DNA from: Methanomassiliicoccales archaeon
Lineage (GTDB): Archaea; Thermoplasmatota; Thermoplasmata; SG8-5
Length of the DNA stretch: 5,197 nucleotides
Reading direction: 5' to 3'
NCBI GenBank assembly: GCA_030636255.1
Contig: DAOVXH010000141.1
Location: 1 to 5,197, forward strand
Position 1 is the first letter of the stretch; each line of letters starts with the position of its first letter. Shown here piece by piece: positions 1 to 5,162 of this stretch. The notes beneath the pieces were generated by a model. That model worked only from the letters and a program-made list of their open reading frames with translations. It ran no database searches and was not told where the DNA came from. Made by a program: the position numbers and the translations under genes.

Positions 1-525
1 GGTTTTATGGTTTTCTTTATTCTGGAAAAGCTGTTCTGGAGACACTGTCACAAGAAGGACTGCAAGATTCACACATTTGCATACATTAACCTGGTTGGCG
101 ACGGAATTCACAACTTCATTGATGGTTTGATAATAGCAGCCAGCTTCCTGGTAAGTATTGAACTGGGAATCATAACCAGTATTGCTGTGGCAATGCATGA
201 GATACCTCAGGAGATTGGAGATTTCGGAGTGCTGGTATATGGTGGCATTGAGAAGAAGAAGGCATTATTTTACAATTTAATTACTGCATTGACTGCATTG
301 ATTGGAGGCGTGATTGGTTATTTCTTCATACCACATATGGGCGAGTTCCAGGGATACATTCTGCCAATTGCAGCCGGCGGATTCCTTTACATTGCTGCCT
401 CGGATCTGGTTCCAGAACTGCACAAGGAAACCAATACATGGAAAACAGTACTGGCATTCACAATGTTCGTGGTTGGCATTGTACTGATGTGGCTGGTTAA
501 ATTTATGGCTCATGGTGGACATTGA
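1..525 (+). CDS. ZIP-family divalent metal transporter, 5'-truncated
   Basis: C-terminal part of a ZIP metal permease that moves divalent cations (usually Zn, sometimes Fe, Mn or others) into the cytoplasm. The reading frame is open to the window edge, so the N-terminal transmembrane helices lie outside; the ATG at position 7 is probably internal. Counting residues from that ATG, the diagnostic TM4 motif is H35-N36-x-x-D39-G40 and the TM5 motif is H64-E65-x-P67-Q68-E69 followed by GDF, which together form the binuclear metal site. A His/Cys-containing loop (H13, C14, H15, C19, H22) precedes TM4, as expected for the metal-binding TM3-TM4 loop. Three further hydrophobic helices follow, ending in a short His-containing tail. 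The HExPQExGDF form resembles the LIV-1-like branch. The stop overlaps the start of the NikR-like gene, suggesting they share a metal. Family call is secure; the metal is not. Confidence 0.92.
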   Translation, partial: GFMVFFILEKLFWRHCHKKDCKIHTFAYINLVGDGIHNFIDGLIIAASFLVSIELGIITSIAVAMHEIPQEIGDFGVLVYGGIEKKKALFYNLITALTALIGGVIGYFFIPHMGEFQGYILPIAAGGFLYIAASDLVPELHKETNTWKTVLAFTMFVVGIVLMWLVKFMAHGGH

Positions 526-935
526 TGGCTTCAAAAAAGAATGTAAATGAGATAATCTCATTCAGTTCTACGAAGGAACTGGCTGAAGATATTGACAAGC
601 TTACAAAGGATATTGGATATTCCAATCGCTCTGAGCTGATAAGGGACAGCATTAGAATGCTAAAGAAATCCAAGCTGGACATAGATAAAATGGATGGAAT
701 GGTGGAGGGTGTGATAATAACCCTCTATGACCATTCTGTTGAAACGGAAGTATCAAAAGTAAGGCACGGCAATATGGAATTAATCAAGTCATTTATGCAC
801 ACTGATTTCAATGAAAGAACAAAAACTTGTTGTGATGTTCTTTTCATATCTGGCCAGGCTGATAATATCAAAAAATTGCTTTTTAGCCTTGGGGTTGTAA
901 AGAATGTCAATGAAGTGAAATTTTTCGTGGCTTAG
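525..935 (+). CDS. NikR-like ribbon-helix-helix metalloregulator with altered metal site
   Basis: Metal-responsive transcription factor of the NikR family: an N-terminal ribbon-helix-helix DNA-binding domain (about residues 7-50) and a C-terminal ACT-like metal-binding domain (about 58-136). I chose the ATG at 525, which overlaps the upstream stop (TGATG) and has GGTGG at 514-518; a TTG at 522 would add one residue. The helix motif NRSE-x-IRD is intact, including E37 and D41, which match the low-affinity K+ site residues E30 and D34 of E. coli NikR. Aligned by eye to E. coli NikR, H81 matches H76, H92 matches H87 and C102 matches C95, but H89 is replaced by D94. There is also a two-residue insertion before the tandem Cys102-Cys103. 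Nickel sensing is therefore uncertain; iron, zinc or another metal is possible. It probably regulates the coupled ZIP gene, whose promoter lies outside the window. Length (136 aa) is normal. Confidence 0.85.
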   Translation: MASKKNVNEIISFSSTKELAEDIDKLTKDIGYSNRSELIRDSIRMLKKSKLDIDKMDGMVEGVIITLYDHSVETEVSKVRHGNMELIKSFMHTDFNERTKTCCDVLFISGQADNIKKLLFSLGVVKNVNEVKFFVA

Positions 936-991
936 TAAACAATAATTGGCAAGGGGAAAAACCTATTTGCTAAAACTGAATGCCGCCATAG

Positions 992-997
992 TAGGAT
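992..997 (+). promoter_or_regulatory. Shine-Dalgarno of the zinc-ribbon gene
   Basis: TAGGAT lies about 8-9 nt before the ATG at 1006 and supports that start. The rest of the 70-nt gap after the NikR-like gene (936-1005) shows no convincing TATA box or hairpin, so readthrough from the zip-nikR pair is possible. Confidence 0.5.
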
Positions 998-1005
998 AAG
1001 ATAGC

Positions 1006-1203
1006 ATGGGAGATAAACTTCTACAGCACAAGCATTGCAGAAACTGCGGAAAGGCCGTAAACATAGATGACCCTTATTGCAATGACAGATGCAAGGACGA
1101 GCATCATGCAATGCTGAAAAGAAAGCGAAATCAACTTTATATGCTAATGGCACTGGCCATGGGCCTCATGCTTGTTACTCTTCTTCTTGGTGGAGGCGGG
1201 TAA
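1006..1203 (+). CDS. Small zinc-ribbon protein with one C-terminal TM helix (DUF2116-like)
   Basis: A 65-residue protein with a treble-Cys-pair zinc-ribbon layout: C11-x2-C14, then C25-x3-C29. A His/Lys/Arg-rich linker (D31 to R41, including H33, H34) follows, and then a single hydrophobic helix at about 43-61 ending in four glycines. The arrangement resembles the archaeal DUF2116 family of tail-anchored zinc-ribbon proteins of unknown function. The Cys-rich head would face the cytoplasm by the positive-inside rule, because the basic residues lie on that side of the helix. The last codons contain the Shine-Dalgarno of coaD, and the stop overlaps the coaD ATG (TAATG), so the two genes are co-translated. 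No function can be assigned. Confidence 0.82.
   Translation: MGDKLLQHKHCRNCGKAVNIDDPYCNDRCKDEHHAMLKRKRNQLYMLMALAMGLMLVTLLLGGGG
1192..1196 (+). promoter_or_regulatory. Shine-Dalgarno of coaD inside the upstream coding sequence
   Basis: A perfect GGAGG lies 6 nt before the ATG at 1203. It is formed by codons for the terminal glycine run of the zinc-ribbon protein. Together with the TAATG overlap it fixes the coaD start at 1203 rather than at upstream in-frame ATGs such as 1089. Confidence 0.75.
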
Positions 1204-1661
1204 TGGCCCGAAGAATCTGCCTGGGCGGAACATTCAATGTCATTCATGATGGACATCTGGCTCTTTTGAAAAAAGCCTTTGAAGAGGGAGATGAGATTTA
1301 TATTGGCCTCACCACCGACAAGATGGCAAGCCGCTCCAGAAAAGTACCTTTGCAGGATTATGAAACTAGGCTTCAAAATCTAAACAATGTAATGGGCCAG
1401 ATGGCTGGTAATAAACCTTTTTTTGTTTTTTCACTGGATGATCCAATGGGCCGGGCTGCAAACGGCAACTTCGAAGCGATTGTGGTTTCCCAGGAAACAG
1501 TTAGAGGCGCAGAAAAAATTAATGAAGTCAGGGCAAGAAACAGCCTCAAACCCCTGGAAATTATAGTCATTGATATGGTACTGGCTGAAAACGGGGAACC
1601 AATTTCTGCCTCAAAGATCATACGGGGCCAAATTAACCAGAAAGGCAAATTAAAACAATAA
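1203..1661 (+). CDS. coaD: Archaeal phosphopantetheine adenylyltransferase
   Basis: Transfers an adenylyl group from ATP to 4'-phosphopantetheine, giving dephospho-CoA, the penultimate step of coenzyme A synthesis in the cytoplasm. The 152-residue product is a nucleotidyltransferase (HIGH superfamily) of the archaeal COG1019 type. Visible motifs are the N-terminal GGTF loop (8-11), the H15-D-G-H18 catalytic signature, VSQET at 95-99 followed by RGA-x-KINE, and the C-terminal I134-S-A-S-K-I-I-R141, equivalent to the KMSKS-like ISSTKIR motif. Bacterial CoaD differs in the central region, so this belongs with the archaeal form. The start at 1203 is supported by a GGAGG 6 nt upstream and by the overlap with the preceding stop; a longer in-frame extension to 1089 lies entirely within the zinc-ribbon gene and is unlikely to be translated. 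Length matches the family. Confidence 0.93.
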   Translation: MARRICLGGTFNVIHDGHLALLKKAFEEGDEIYIGLTTDKMASRSRKVPLQDYETRLQNLNNVMGQMAGNKPFFVFSLDDPMGRAANGNFEAIVVSQETVRGAEKINEVRARNSLKPLEIIVIDMVLAENGEPISASKIIRGQINQKGKLKQ

Positions 1662-1671
1662 TTCTTAATAT
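1662..1671 (+). promoter_or_regulatory. Possible archaeal TATA box for the DUF835 gene
   Basis: TTCTTAATAT lies 27-36 nt before the ATG at 1698, the spacing expected for a leaderless archaeal transcript. No purine-rich ribosome binding site precedes that ATG (the 22 nt before it are ACCCCGATACCCAATTGAAC-TT), which also fits leaderless translation. The box begins directly after the coaD stop, so readthrough from coaD remains possible. Confidence 0.45.
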
Positions 1672-1697
1672 CCAAACCCCGATACCCAATTGAACTT

Positions 1698-2498
1698 ATG
1701 GTCGATAAAAAGGAGATAGAAAAGAGTCTGGAGTATGCAAGGGGTTATCATGTTGCACTAGTGAATACCTGGGAAGAGGTATTGAAGATGGCCACAAAAG
1801 GATATTCATCCCATGAGGTCCAGATAGTTGCAAAAACCAAATCTGTAGATGCAATAAGAAAAATCGAGCAAAAAATAACAGAGCTTGAAGAAGCCCTGGT
1901 CCAGGACGATATAATAGAGATTGATGATGGAAAACCCGTCATTGGACTTACAGAAGAAGAGCCTATTCTGGAGGTTCATATGAGTCCGCGAATGTCATAT
2001 CTTGTTAAAGAGCCAAAACCAGCAAGATGTTATGAAATGGTTCAGAGAGAGATTGCCAATGACCGGCCTGCCCTCATCATTGCCAGAACATCGCCTGAAA
2101 TAATACGTGAAAGATATGAGATTGGCAAGCAGCAGGTAATCTGGCTCACAATGAACGAGATGGTTCCTGATAATTTACCACCATCTGCCCTGGGGGTTGC
2201 CAATGCAACTCATGATACTCCAAATTTCAATGATGAGTATGTTAAACCAGGAGACCTGCCGAAGCTGTACTCACTGGCCCTGAACTTTATTGACGGCCAT
2301 GAAGATGGGGTTCTTCTGTTTGAAGGGTTTGAATATTTAGTAACCCACAATTCATTCCAGTCCCTGATGAACTTCCTGCAGAAGCTCAATGAATATGTGG
2401 TTCAAAAGGGGTATAATCTGGTACTATCGGCAAACCCAACTGCCTTTGAGCCAAAGCATTTCAGTCACCTTGAAAGTGAGATGAGTAAAATTATATAA
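1698..2498 (+). CDS. DUF835 domain protein with N-terminal helical/coiled-coil region
   Basis: A 266-residue soluble protein without signal peptide or membrane segment. Residues 1-70 are charged and helical, with a likely coiled coil at about 48-70 (KSVDAIRKIEQKITELEEAL). An acidic linker (71-92) leads to a DUF835 domain from about Y101 to the C-terminus. Recognisable DUF835 features are the YLVKEPKPARCYE opening, the ALIIARTSPEIIRERY strand-helix, VIWLT at 148-151, and the hallmark VLLFEGFEYLVTHNSF at 205-220, followed by the amphipathic helix SLMNFLQKLNEYV and the closing strand LVLSANPTAF. The role of DUF835 is not established. In archaea it is often joined to sensory or response-regulator-like parts, so a signalling or scaffold role is a guess. 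The segment between WLT and the PGDL helix (about 152-186) is rich in N, P and D and looks like a loop. No ribosome binding site; probably leaderless. Confidence 0.82.
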   Translation: MVDKKEIEKSLEYARGYHVALVNTWEEVLKMATKGYSSHEVQIVAKTKSVDAIRKIEQKITELEEALVQDDIIEIDDGKPVIGLTEEEPILEVHMSPRMSYLVKEPKPARCYEMVQREIANDRPALIIARTSPEIIRERYEIGKQQVIWLTMNEMVPDNLPPSALGVANATHDTPNFNDEYVKPGDLPKLYSLALNFIDGHEDGVLLFEGFEYLVTHNSFQSLMNFLQKLNEYVVQKGYNLVLSANPTAFEPKHFSHLESEMSKII

Positions 2499-2509
2499 AT
2501 AAAAATTAA

Positions 2510-2527
2510 GGGGAGCCTAGGCCCCCC
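2510..2527. terminator. GC-rich hyphenated palindrome between convergent genes
   Basis: GGGGAGCCTAGGCCCCCC is an 18-nt near-perfect palindrome centred on CCTAGG, with one A/C mismatch. It lies 11 nt after the DUF835 stop and 16 nt before the hcp stop on the opposite strand. The + strand continues into GAAAGGAAAATTTTAATT, and the - strand continues into CTTAATTTTTATTTAT. The T-rich stretch following the palindrome on the - strand makes it a reasonable terminator for the hcp operon; on the + strand the T run is shorter. Because it is palindromic to the centre, the RNA hairpin loop would have to open the central pairs. Confidence 0.5.
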
Positions 2528-2543
2528 GAAAGGAAAATTTTAA

Positions 2544-3836
2544 TTAGTTGCCAGCCAGCATTGCCTTCATATCCTCGGCTGGGTCGCCTACAAGCATTAG
2601 GTTGTAGTTGTCCTGCAATACCTTGAAGACATTTGGTGTTACAAAGGCTGGTGGTGTTGGACCGATGCGGATATTCTTCACGCCCAGATGCAGCAGACTG
2701 AACAGGATGGCAACAGCCTTCTGCTCGAACCACGAGAGCGCTATGGACAGTGGCAGGTCGTTCACGCCACATTCAAAGACCTCAGCAAGTGCCTTGGCAA
2801 CCTCAATTGCAGAGAATGCATTATTGCACTGGCCCATGTCAAGAAGTCTTGGTATTCCGTCGATATCTCCGAAGTCCAGGTCATTAAACCTGTACTTGCC
2901 GCAGCCCACAGTCAGGATGACGCAATCATCTGGCACAAGCTTTGCCAGTTCAGTGAAATAATTACGACCAGCCTTTGCACCATCGCAGCCTCCAATGACA
3001 AAGAAGTGCTTTATTTTGCCTGCCTTCACTGCCTCCACTATTTTCGGGGCCAGTTCCAGAATCACATTCTGATGGAATCCGGTCATGAGGTTTTTTCCTT
3101 CTCTTTCTGGAAGGTCGCCGATGTTCTTGGCATGCTGAATTATTTCAGAGTAATCTTTCCTGTCTGGAAGATGTTTCACATCATCGATTGCGGTTATGCC
3201 AGTGGTGTATAATCTATCACGGTAGGAATCCTTTGGAATTAGCACACAATTGGTGGTTGCCAGTATTGGCCCTCCAAATTCATCAAACTCGGTCTTCTGT
3301 TTCTGCCATGCGCCCCCATAATTGCCTTTCAGGTGGCTGAATGCCTTGAGCTTCGGGTACGCAAGGGTGGGCAACATCTCACCATGGGTGTAGATATTGA
3401 TGCCTGTTCCCTCGGTCTGTTTCAGTAGCTCGTAAAGGTCTCCCAGGTCATGGCCAGTCACAAGAATTCCAGGTCCTTTCACTGTTCCACTCTTGACAGC
3501 AGTTGGCTCTGGCACACCGAATGTCTCGGTATTGGCCTTGTCCAAAATTTCCATTGCCCTGAGGTTCATTTCCCCGGATTTTAGTACCAGGCCAACATGG
3601 CTATTAAGGCTGAAGTCCACATTGGTCAAGGTCTTGAAAAGTGCCTCATGCATGAAAGCATCTACCTGCTCATCCTTATATCCCAGCTCTCTGGCATGAT
3701 AGGCATATGCTGCCACGCCCTTCAGGCTGTACACCAGGCTCTCCTGCAAGCTCTGGATGTCCTCGTTCTTTCCGCAAACACCGCTAACGGTGCAAGCTTC
3801 TCCTTTGGCTGTCTGTTCACATTGGTTACAAAACAT
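2544..3836 (-). CDS. hcp: Class III hybrid cluster protein (hydroxylamine/NO reductase)
   Basis: Hybrid-cluster enzyme that reduces hydroxylamine to ammonia in vitro and, as shown for the E. coli homologue, nitric oxide; it acts in the cytoplasm of anaerobes. The 430 residues match the short class III form, which lacks the second N-terminal helical bundle of the roughly 550-residue class I and II enzymes. The N-terminal 4Fe-4S motif is C3-x2-C6-x8-C15-x5-C21. All hybrid-cluster ligands are visible: H129, E153, C197, C284, C312, C337 and E371, plus K373. Spacings of 24, 44, 28 and 25 residues equal those of the Desulfovibrio enzyme at the corresponding pairs. I chose the ATG at 3836 because AGGAGTGAG sits 5-13 nt before it. 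A GTG at 3845 is in frame but is part of that Shine-Dalgarno. It is the last gene of the three-gene operon, 33 nt after the cupin. Sequence appears intact and active. Confidence 0.96.
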   Translation of the reverse strand: MFCNQCEQTAKGEACTVSGVCGKNEDIQSLQESLVYSLKGVAAYAYHARELGYKDEQVDAFMHEALFKTLTNVDFSLNSHVGLVLKSGEMNLRAMEILDKANTETFGVPEPTAVKSGTVKGPGILVTGHDLGDLYELLKQTEGTGINIYTHGEMLPTLAYPKLKAFSHLKGNYGGAWQKQKTEFDEFGGPILATTNCVLIPKDSYRDRLYTTGITAIDDVKHLPDRKDYSEIIQHAKNIGDLPEREGKNLMTGFHQNVILELAPKIVEAVKAGKIKHFFVIGGCDGAKAGRNYFTELAKLVPDDCVILTVGCGKYRFNDLDFGDIDGIPRLLDMGQCNNAFSAIEVAKALAEVFECGVNDLPLSIALSWFEQKAVAILFSLLHLGVKNIRIGPTPPAFVTPNVFKVLQDNYNLMLVGDPAEDMKAMLAGN

Positions 3837-3840
3837 TTTT

Positions 3841-3849
3841 CTCACTCCT
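3841..3849 (-). promoter_or_regulatory. Shine-Dalgarno of hcp that decides its start
   Basis: On the - strand AGGAGTGAG precedes the hcp ATG at 3836, with 8 nt between GGAG and the ATG. The in-frame GTG at 3845 lies inside this site, which argues against the start three codons further upstream. Confidence 0.7.
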
Positions 3850-3869
3850 AATTTTCTAATACATACTAA

Positions 3870-4208
3870 TCATAATATTTGTGATTGTTCAATGGGCTTT
3901 GGAACCTTCATTACAAGTATTCTAGCCCGGCTTTCAGTCTTATTCATTATATTGTGCGGTATCCTGGCAGGACTTTCAATAATGGTGTCTGGTCCTGCCT
4001 GTTGCTGTTCCTGGCCGACCTCTATGGTGGGATTGCCTTCCAGCACATAGAAAAGGGCATCCACTGGTGTTATGTGTTTTTTAAGAGATTCTGATGGCTC
4101 CAGTGTTATGTGGACTGTGGAAATGTGTGGATTGCTGATTAACGGCCTCACATCAACCTTGTGTGGTGTGTCCGATGTCTCTGCCTTTTTTACTTCTAAT
4201 ATTTTCAT
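3870..4208 (-). CDS. Small single-domain cupin of the hcp operon
   Basis: A 112-residue cytoplasmic protein with one cupin_2-like beta-barrel. The first cupin motif is recognisable around H45-I-T-P-V-D-x-L-F-Y-V-L-E-G58, and the second around P80-x3-P84-H85-N86. Compared with the canonical G-x5-H-x-H-x3-4-E-x6-G motif, H45 and H85 are kept, the second His is T47 and the Glu position is A51 beside D50, so the usual 3-His/1-Glu site is incomplete. I recall HITPVD as typical of cupins found beside hcp in clostridia and methanogens, so this is probably a family trait rather than decay. The ATG follows the stop of the ferredoxin-like gene with no gap (TAA-ATG), and AGGGGG lies 6 nt upstream inside that gene; translation is probably coupled. 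Substrate unknown. A protective or sensing role in nitrosative stress is inferred only from position. Confidence 0.85.
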   Translation of the reverse strand: MKILEVKKAETSDTPHKVDVRPLISNPHISTVHITLEPSESLKKHITPVDALFYVLEGNPTIEVGQEQQQAGPDTIIESPARIPHNIMNKTESRARILVMKVPKPIEQSQIL

Positions 4209-5039
4209 TTAATTCCCCCTTTTTAGAATTTCACCCTTGGTACTTATTGTGATATCTGTAATAGAGATCTGCTTCCCTGCTTGGGCTATGGCATTATCAA
4301 TCAAGCGCCGAAGTCCAAAACAGCATGGCACCTCCATATGAACCACAGTTATAGATTTGATTTTGTTCTGCTGGAATATTGCTGTAAGCTTCTCTAGATA
4401 GGCATTTGTATCATCCAGTTTGGGGCAGCCCACAAGTGCAACTTTATCTTTCAGAAAGTCCTCATGGAACTCTGGATAGGCAAATGGCACACAGTCCGCT
4501 GCAACAACAATATCCGCGCCATTGAGGAACGGTGCACTGGCAGGAACTAAATGTATCTGGACTGGCCATGTTCCGAGCTTTGATGTCCTTCGCTGACTAG
4601 GAACAGTAAATGTTGCTGTTTCTATGGTCTTGACCTCGTCCGCGCAGCACCCACAGGCTAATGTTTCTTCCTCTTTCTTGAAACCATCTGGCACAGGGAT
4701 ATTATTCTCTTCCAGATACTCAATTCCCAGATTCATTAGGTCTATTGCATTATGGTCCTTCAGGTGTTGGAGATGTTCTTTAATTGTATTGGGCCCCTTC
4801 TGTACTATTGTTTCCATGACCACTTTCTCGTCATAGGGTACAGCTTCCCTTACTTCAACAGAAATTGCTCCTTCCGGGCAGTGTCCAATGCATGCACCCA
4901 GACCATCGCAGAAAAGGTCGCCTATAAGTCTTGCTTTTCCATCAATAATCTTCAATGCACCTTCGTGGCAATTAGGAATGCACTGACCGCAGCCATTGCA
5001 AAGATCCTCGTCAATTAGTATTATCTCGCGCTTCGCCAT
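4209..5039 (-). CDS. Ferredoxin-like 4Fe-4S protein with Cys-rich C-terminal region, hcp operon
   Basis: A 276-residue soluble protein. Residues 1-65 form a dicluster ferredoxin-type domain. Cluster 1 is complete (C14-x2-C17-x2-C20-x3-C24). Cluster 2 reads C44-x2-L47-x2-C50-x3-C54-P, with Leu where the second Cys is expected, so it may hold a 3Fe-4S cluster or a 4Fe-4S cluster with a non-Cys ligand such as D45. After a helical linker (about 70-115) comes a C129-x-C131-C132 motif, and then an alpha/beta region with conserved-looking Cys in AADC183-VPFAYP, VGC205-PKLDD and EVPC239-C240-FG. That region may bind a further cofactor or act in thiol chemistry. It is the first gene of the operon with the cupin and hcp, so an electron-donor or cluster-handling role for Hcp is a reasonable inference, but no function is proven. 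No strong Shine-Dalgarno precedes the ATG; the transcript may be leaderless. Confidence 0.88.
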   Translation of the reverse strand: MAKREIILIDEDLCNGCGQCIPNCHEGALKIIDGKARLIGDLFCDGLGACIGHCPEGAISVEVREAVPYDEKVVMETIVQKGPNTIKEHLQHLKDHNAIDLMNLGIEYLEENNIPVPDGFKKEEETLACGCCADEVKTIETATFTVPSQRRTSKLGTWPVQIHLVPASAPFLNGADIVVAADCVPFAYPEFHEDFLKDKVALVGCPKLDDTNAYLEKLTAIFQQNKIKSITVVHMEVPCCFGLRRLIDNAIAQAGKQISITDITISTKGEILKRGN

Positions 5040-5060
5040 AGTATCAATACCACAAATATA

Positions 5061-5073
5061 CCTATAGTATATC
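5061..5073 (-). promoter_or_regulatory. Possible TATA region of the ferredoxin-cupin-hcp operon
   Basis: On the - strand GATATACTATAGG lies 22-34 nt before the ATG at 5039, the right distance for a leaderless archaeal start. The whole interval is so AT-rich that alternatives exist, for example TTATATTA at 5106-5099, which would give a leader of about 35 nt. It overlaps the palindrome at 5070-5079. Confidence 0.3.
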
Positions 5074-5117
5074 TAGATAACCTAAATAAAATATCATATA
5101 ATATAAGATATCATCAA

Positions 5118-5132
5118 TTTATCATAGATAAA
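5118..5132. repeat. Perfect inverted repeat TTTATC-ATA-GATAAA, candidate operator
   Basis: Six-base arms flank a 3-nt centre. It lies immediately upstream of the TATA-like element of the divergent + strand gene, at or next to where TFB would contact DNA, so a bound protein could activate or block that promoter. It is the best-formed site among the TATC/GATA inverted repeats of this interval. Confidence 0.5.
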
Positions 5133-5133
5133 G

Positions 5134-5144
5134 CTTAAATATAT
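5134..5144 (+). promoter_or_regulatory. Archaeal TATA box of the divergent gene
   Basis: CTTAAATATAT is centred about 24 nt before the ATG at 5163. That places the expected transcription start at or very near the start codon, so a leaderless mRNA is likely. No Shine-Dalgarno precedes the ATG. Confidence 0.5.
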
Positions 5145-5162
5145 TATTGATAATTCGGTATC

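Larger units (their letters stand above)
5040..5162. promoter_or_regulatory. Divergent promoter region rich in TATC/GATA inverted repeats
   Basis: About 20% GC by hand count, with ten TATC or GATA tetramers, starting at 5042, 5070, 5076, 5092, 5107, 5109, 5120, 5127, 5149 and 5159. Inverted arrangements are TATCTAGATA (5070-5079, perfect), ATATC-N11-GATAT (5091-5111), TTTATC-ATA-GATAAA (5118-5132, perfect arms) and TGATA-N6-TATCA (5148-5163). GTATCAATAC (5041-5050) is a further 10-nt inverted repeat next to the start of the ferredoxin-like gene. The pattern suggests operators for one regulator controlling both directions. AT-richness explains some, but not obviously all, of the repeats. Confidence 0.55.

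Noticed and set aside
522..524. TTG at 522 as the start of the NikR-like gene
   Set aside because: The ATG at 525 is directly adjacent, forms the common TGATG overlap and has better spacing to GGTGG.
936..1005. Possible terminator or promoter between the NikR-like and zinc-ribbon genes
   Set aside because: No convincing hairpin, T tract or TATA box at a suitable distance; only the ribosome binding site at 992-997 is supportable.
1089..1202. A 38-residue N-terminal extension of coaD from the ATG at 1089
   Set aside because: It overlaps the zinc-ribbon gene in another frame, has no resemblance to adenylyltransferases, and the GGAGG plus TAATG overlap point to 1203.
2608..3212. Open frames of 117 and 174 codons on the + strand within hcp
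   Set aside because: They are antisense to a fully recognisable hcp with all cluster ligands, and their translations resemble no protein family I know.
3837..3845. GTG at 3845 as the hcp start
   Set aside because: The GTG is part of the AGGAGTGAG ribosome binding site; the ATG at 3836 gives the usual MFCNQCEQ beginning.
3840..3869. CTAATACATACTAAT-like repeats between cupin and hcp as an operator
   Set aside because: The CTAAT copies are a short direct repeat in an AT-rich 33-nt spacer and may be chance; only the Shine-Dalgarno is supported.
4624..5018. Open frames on the + strand opposite the ferredoxin-like gene
   Set aside because: Antisense shadows of a gene with clear Cys-cluster motifs; no supporting start signals.
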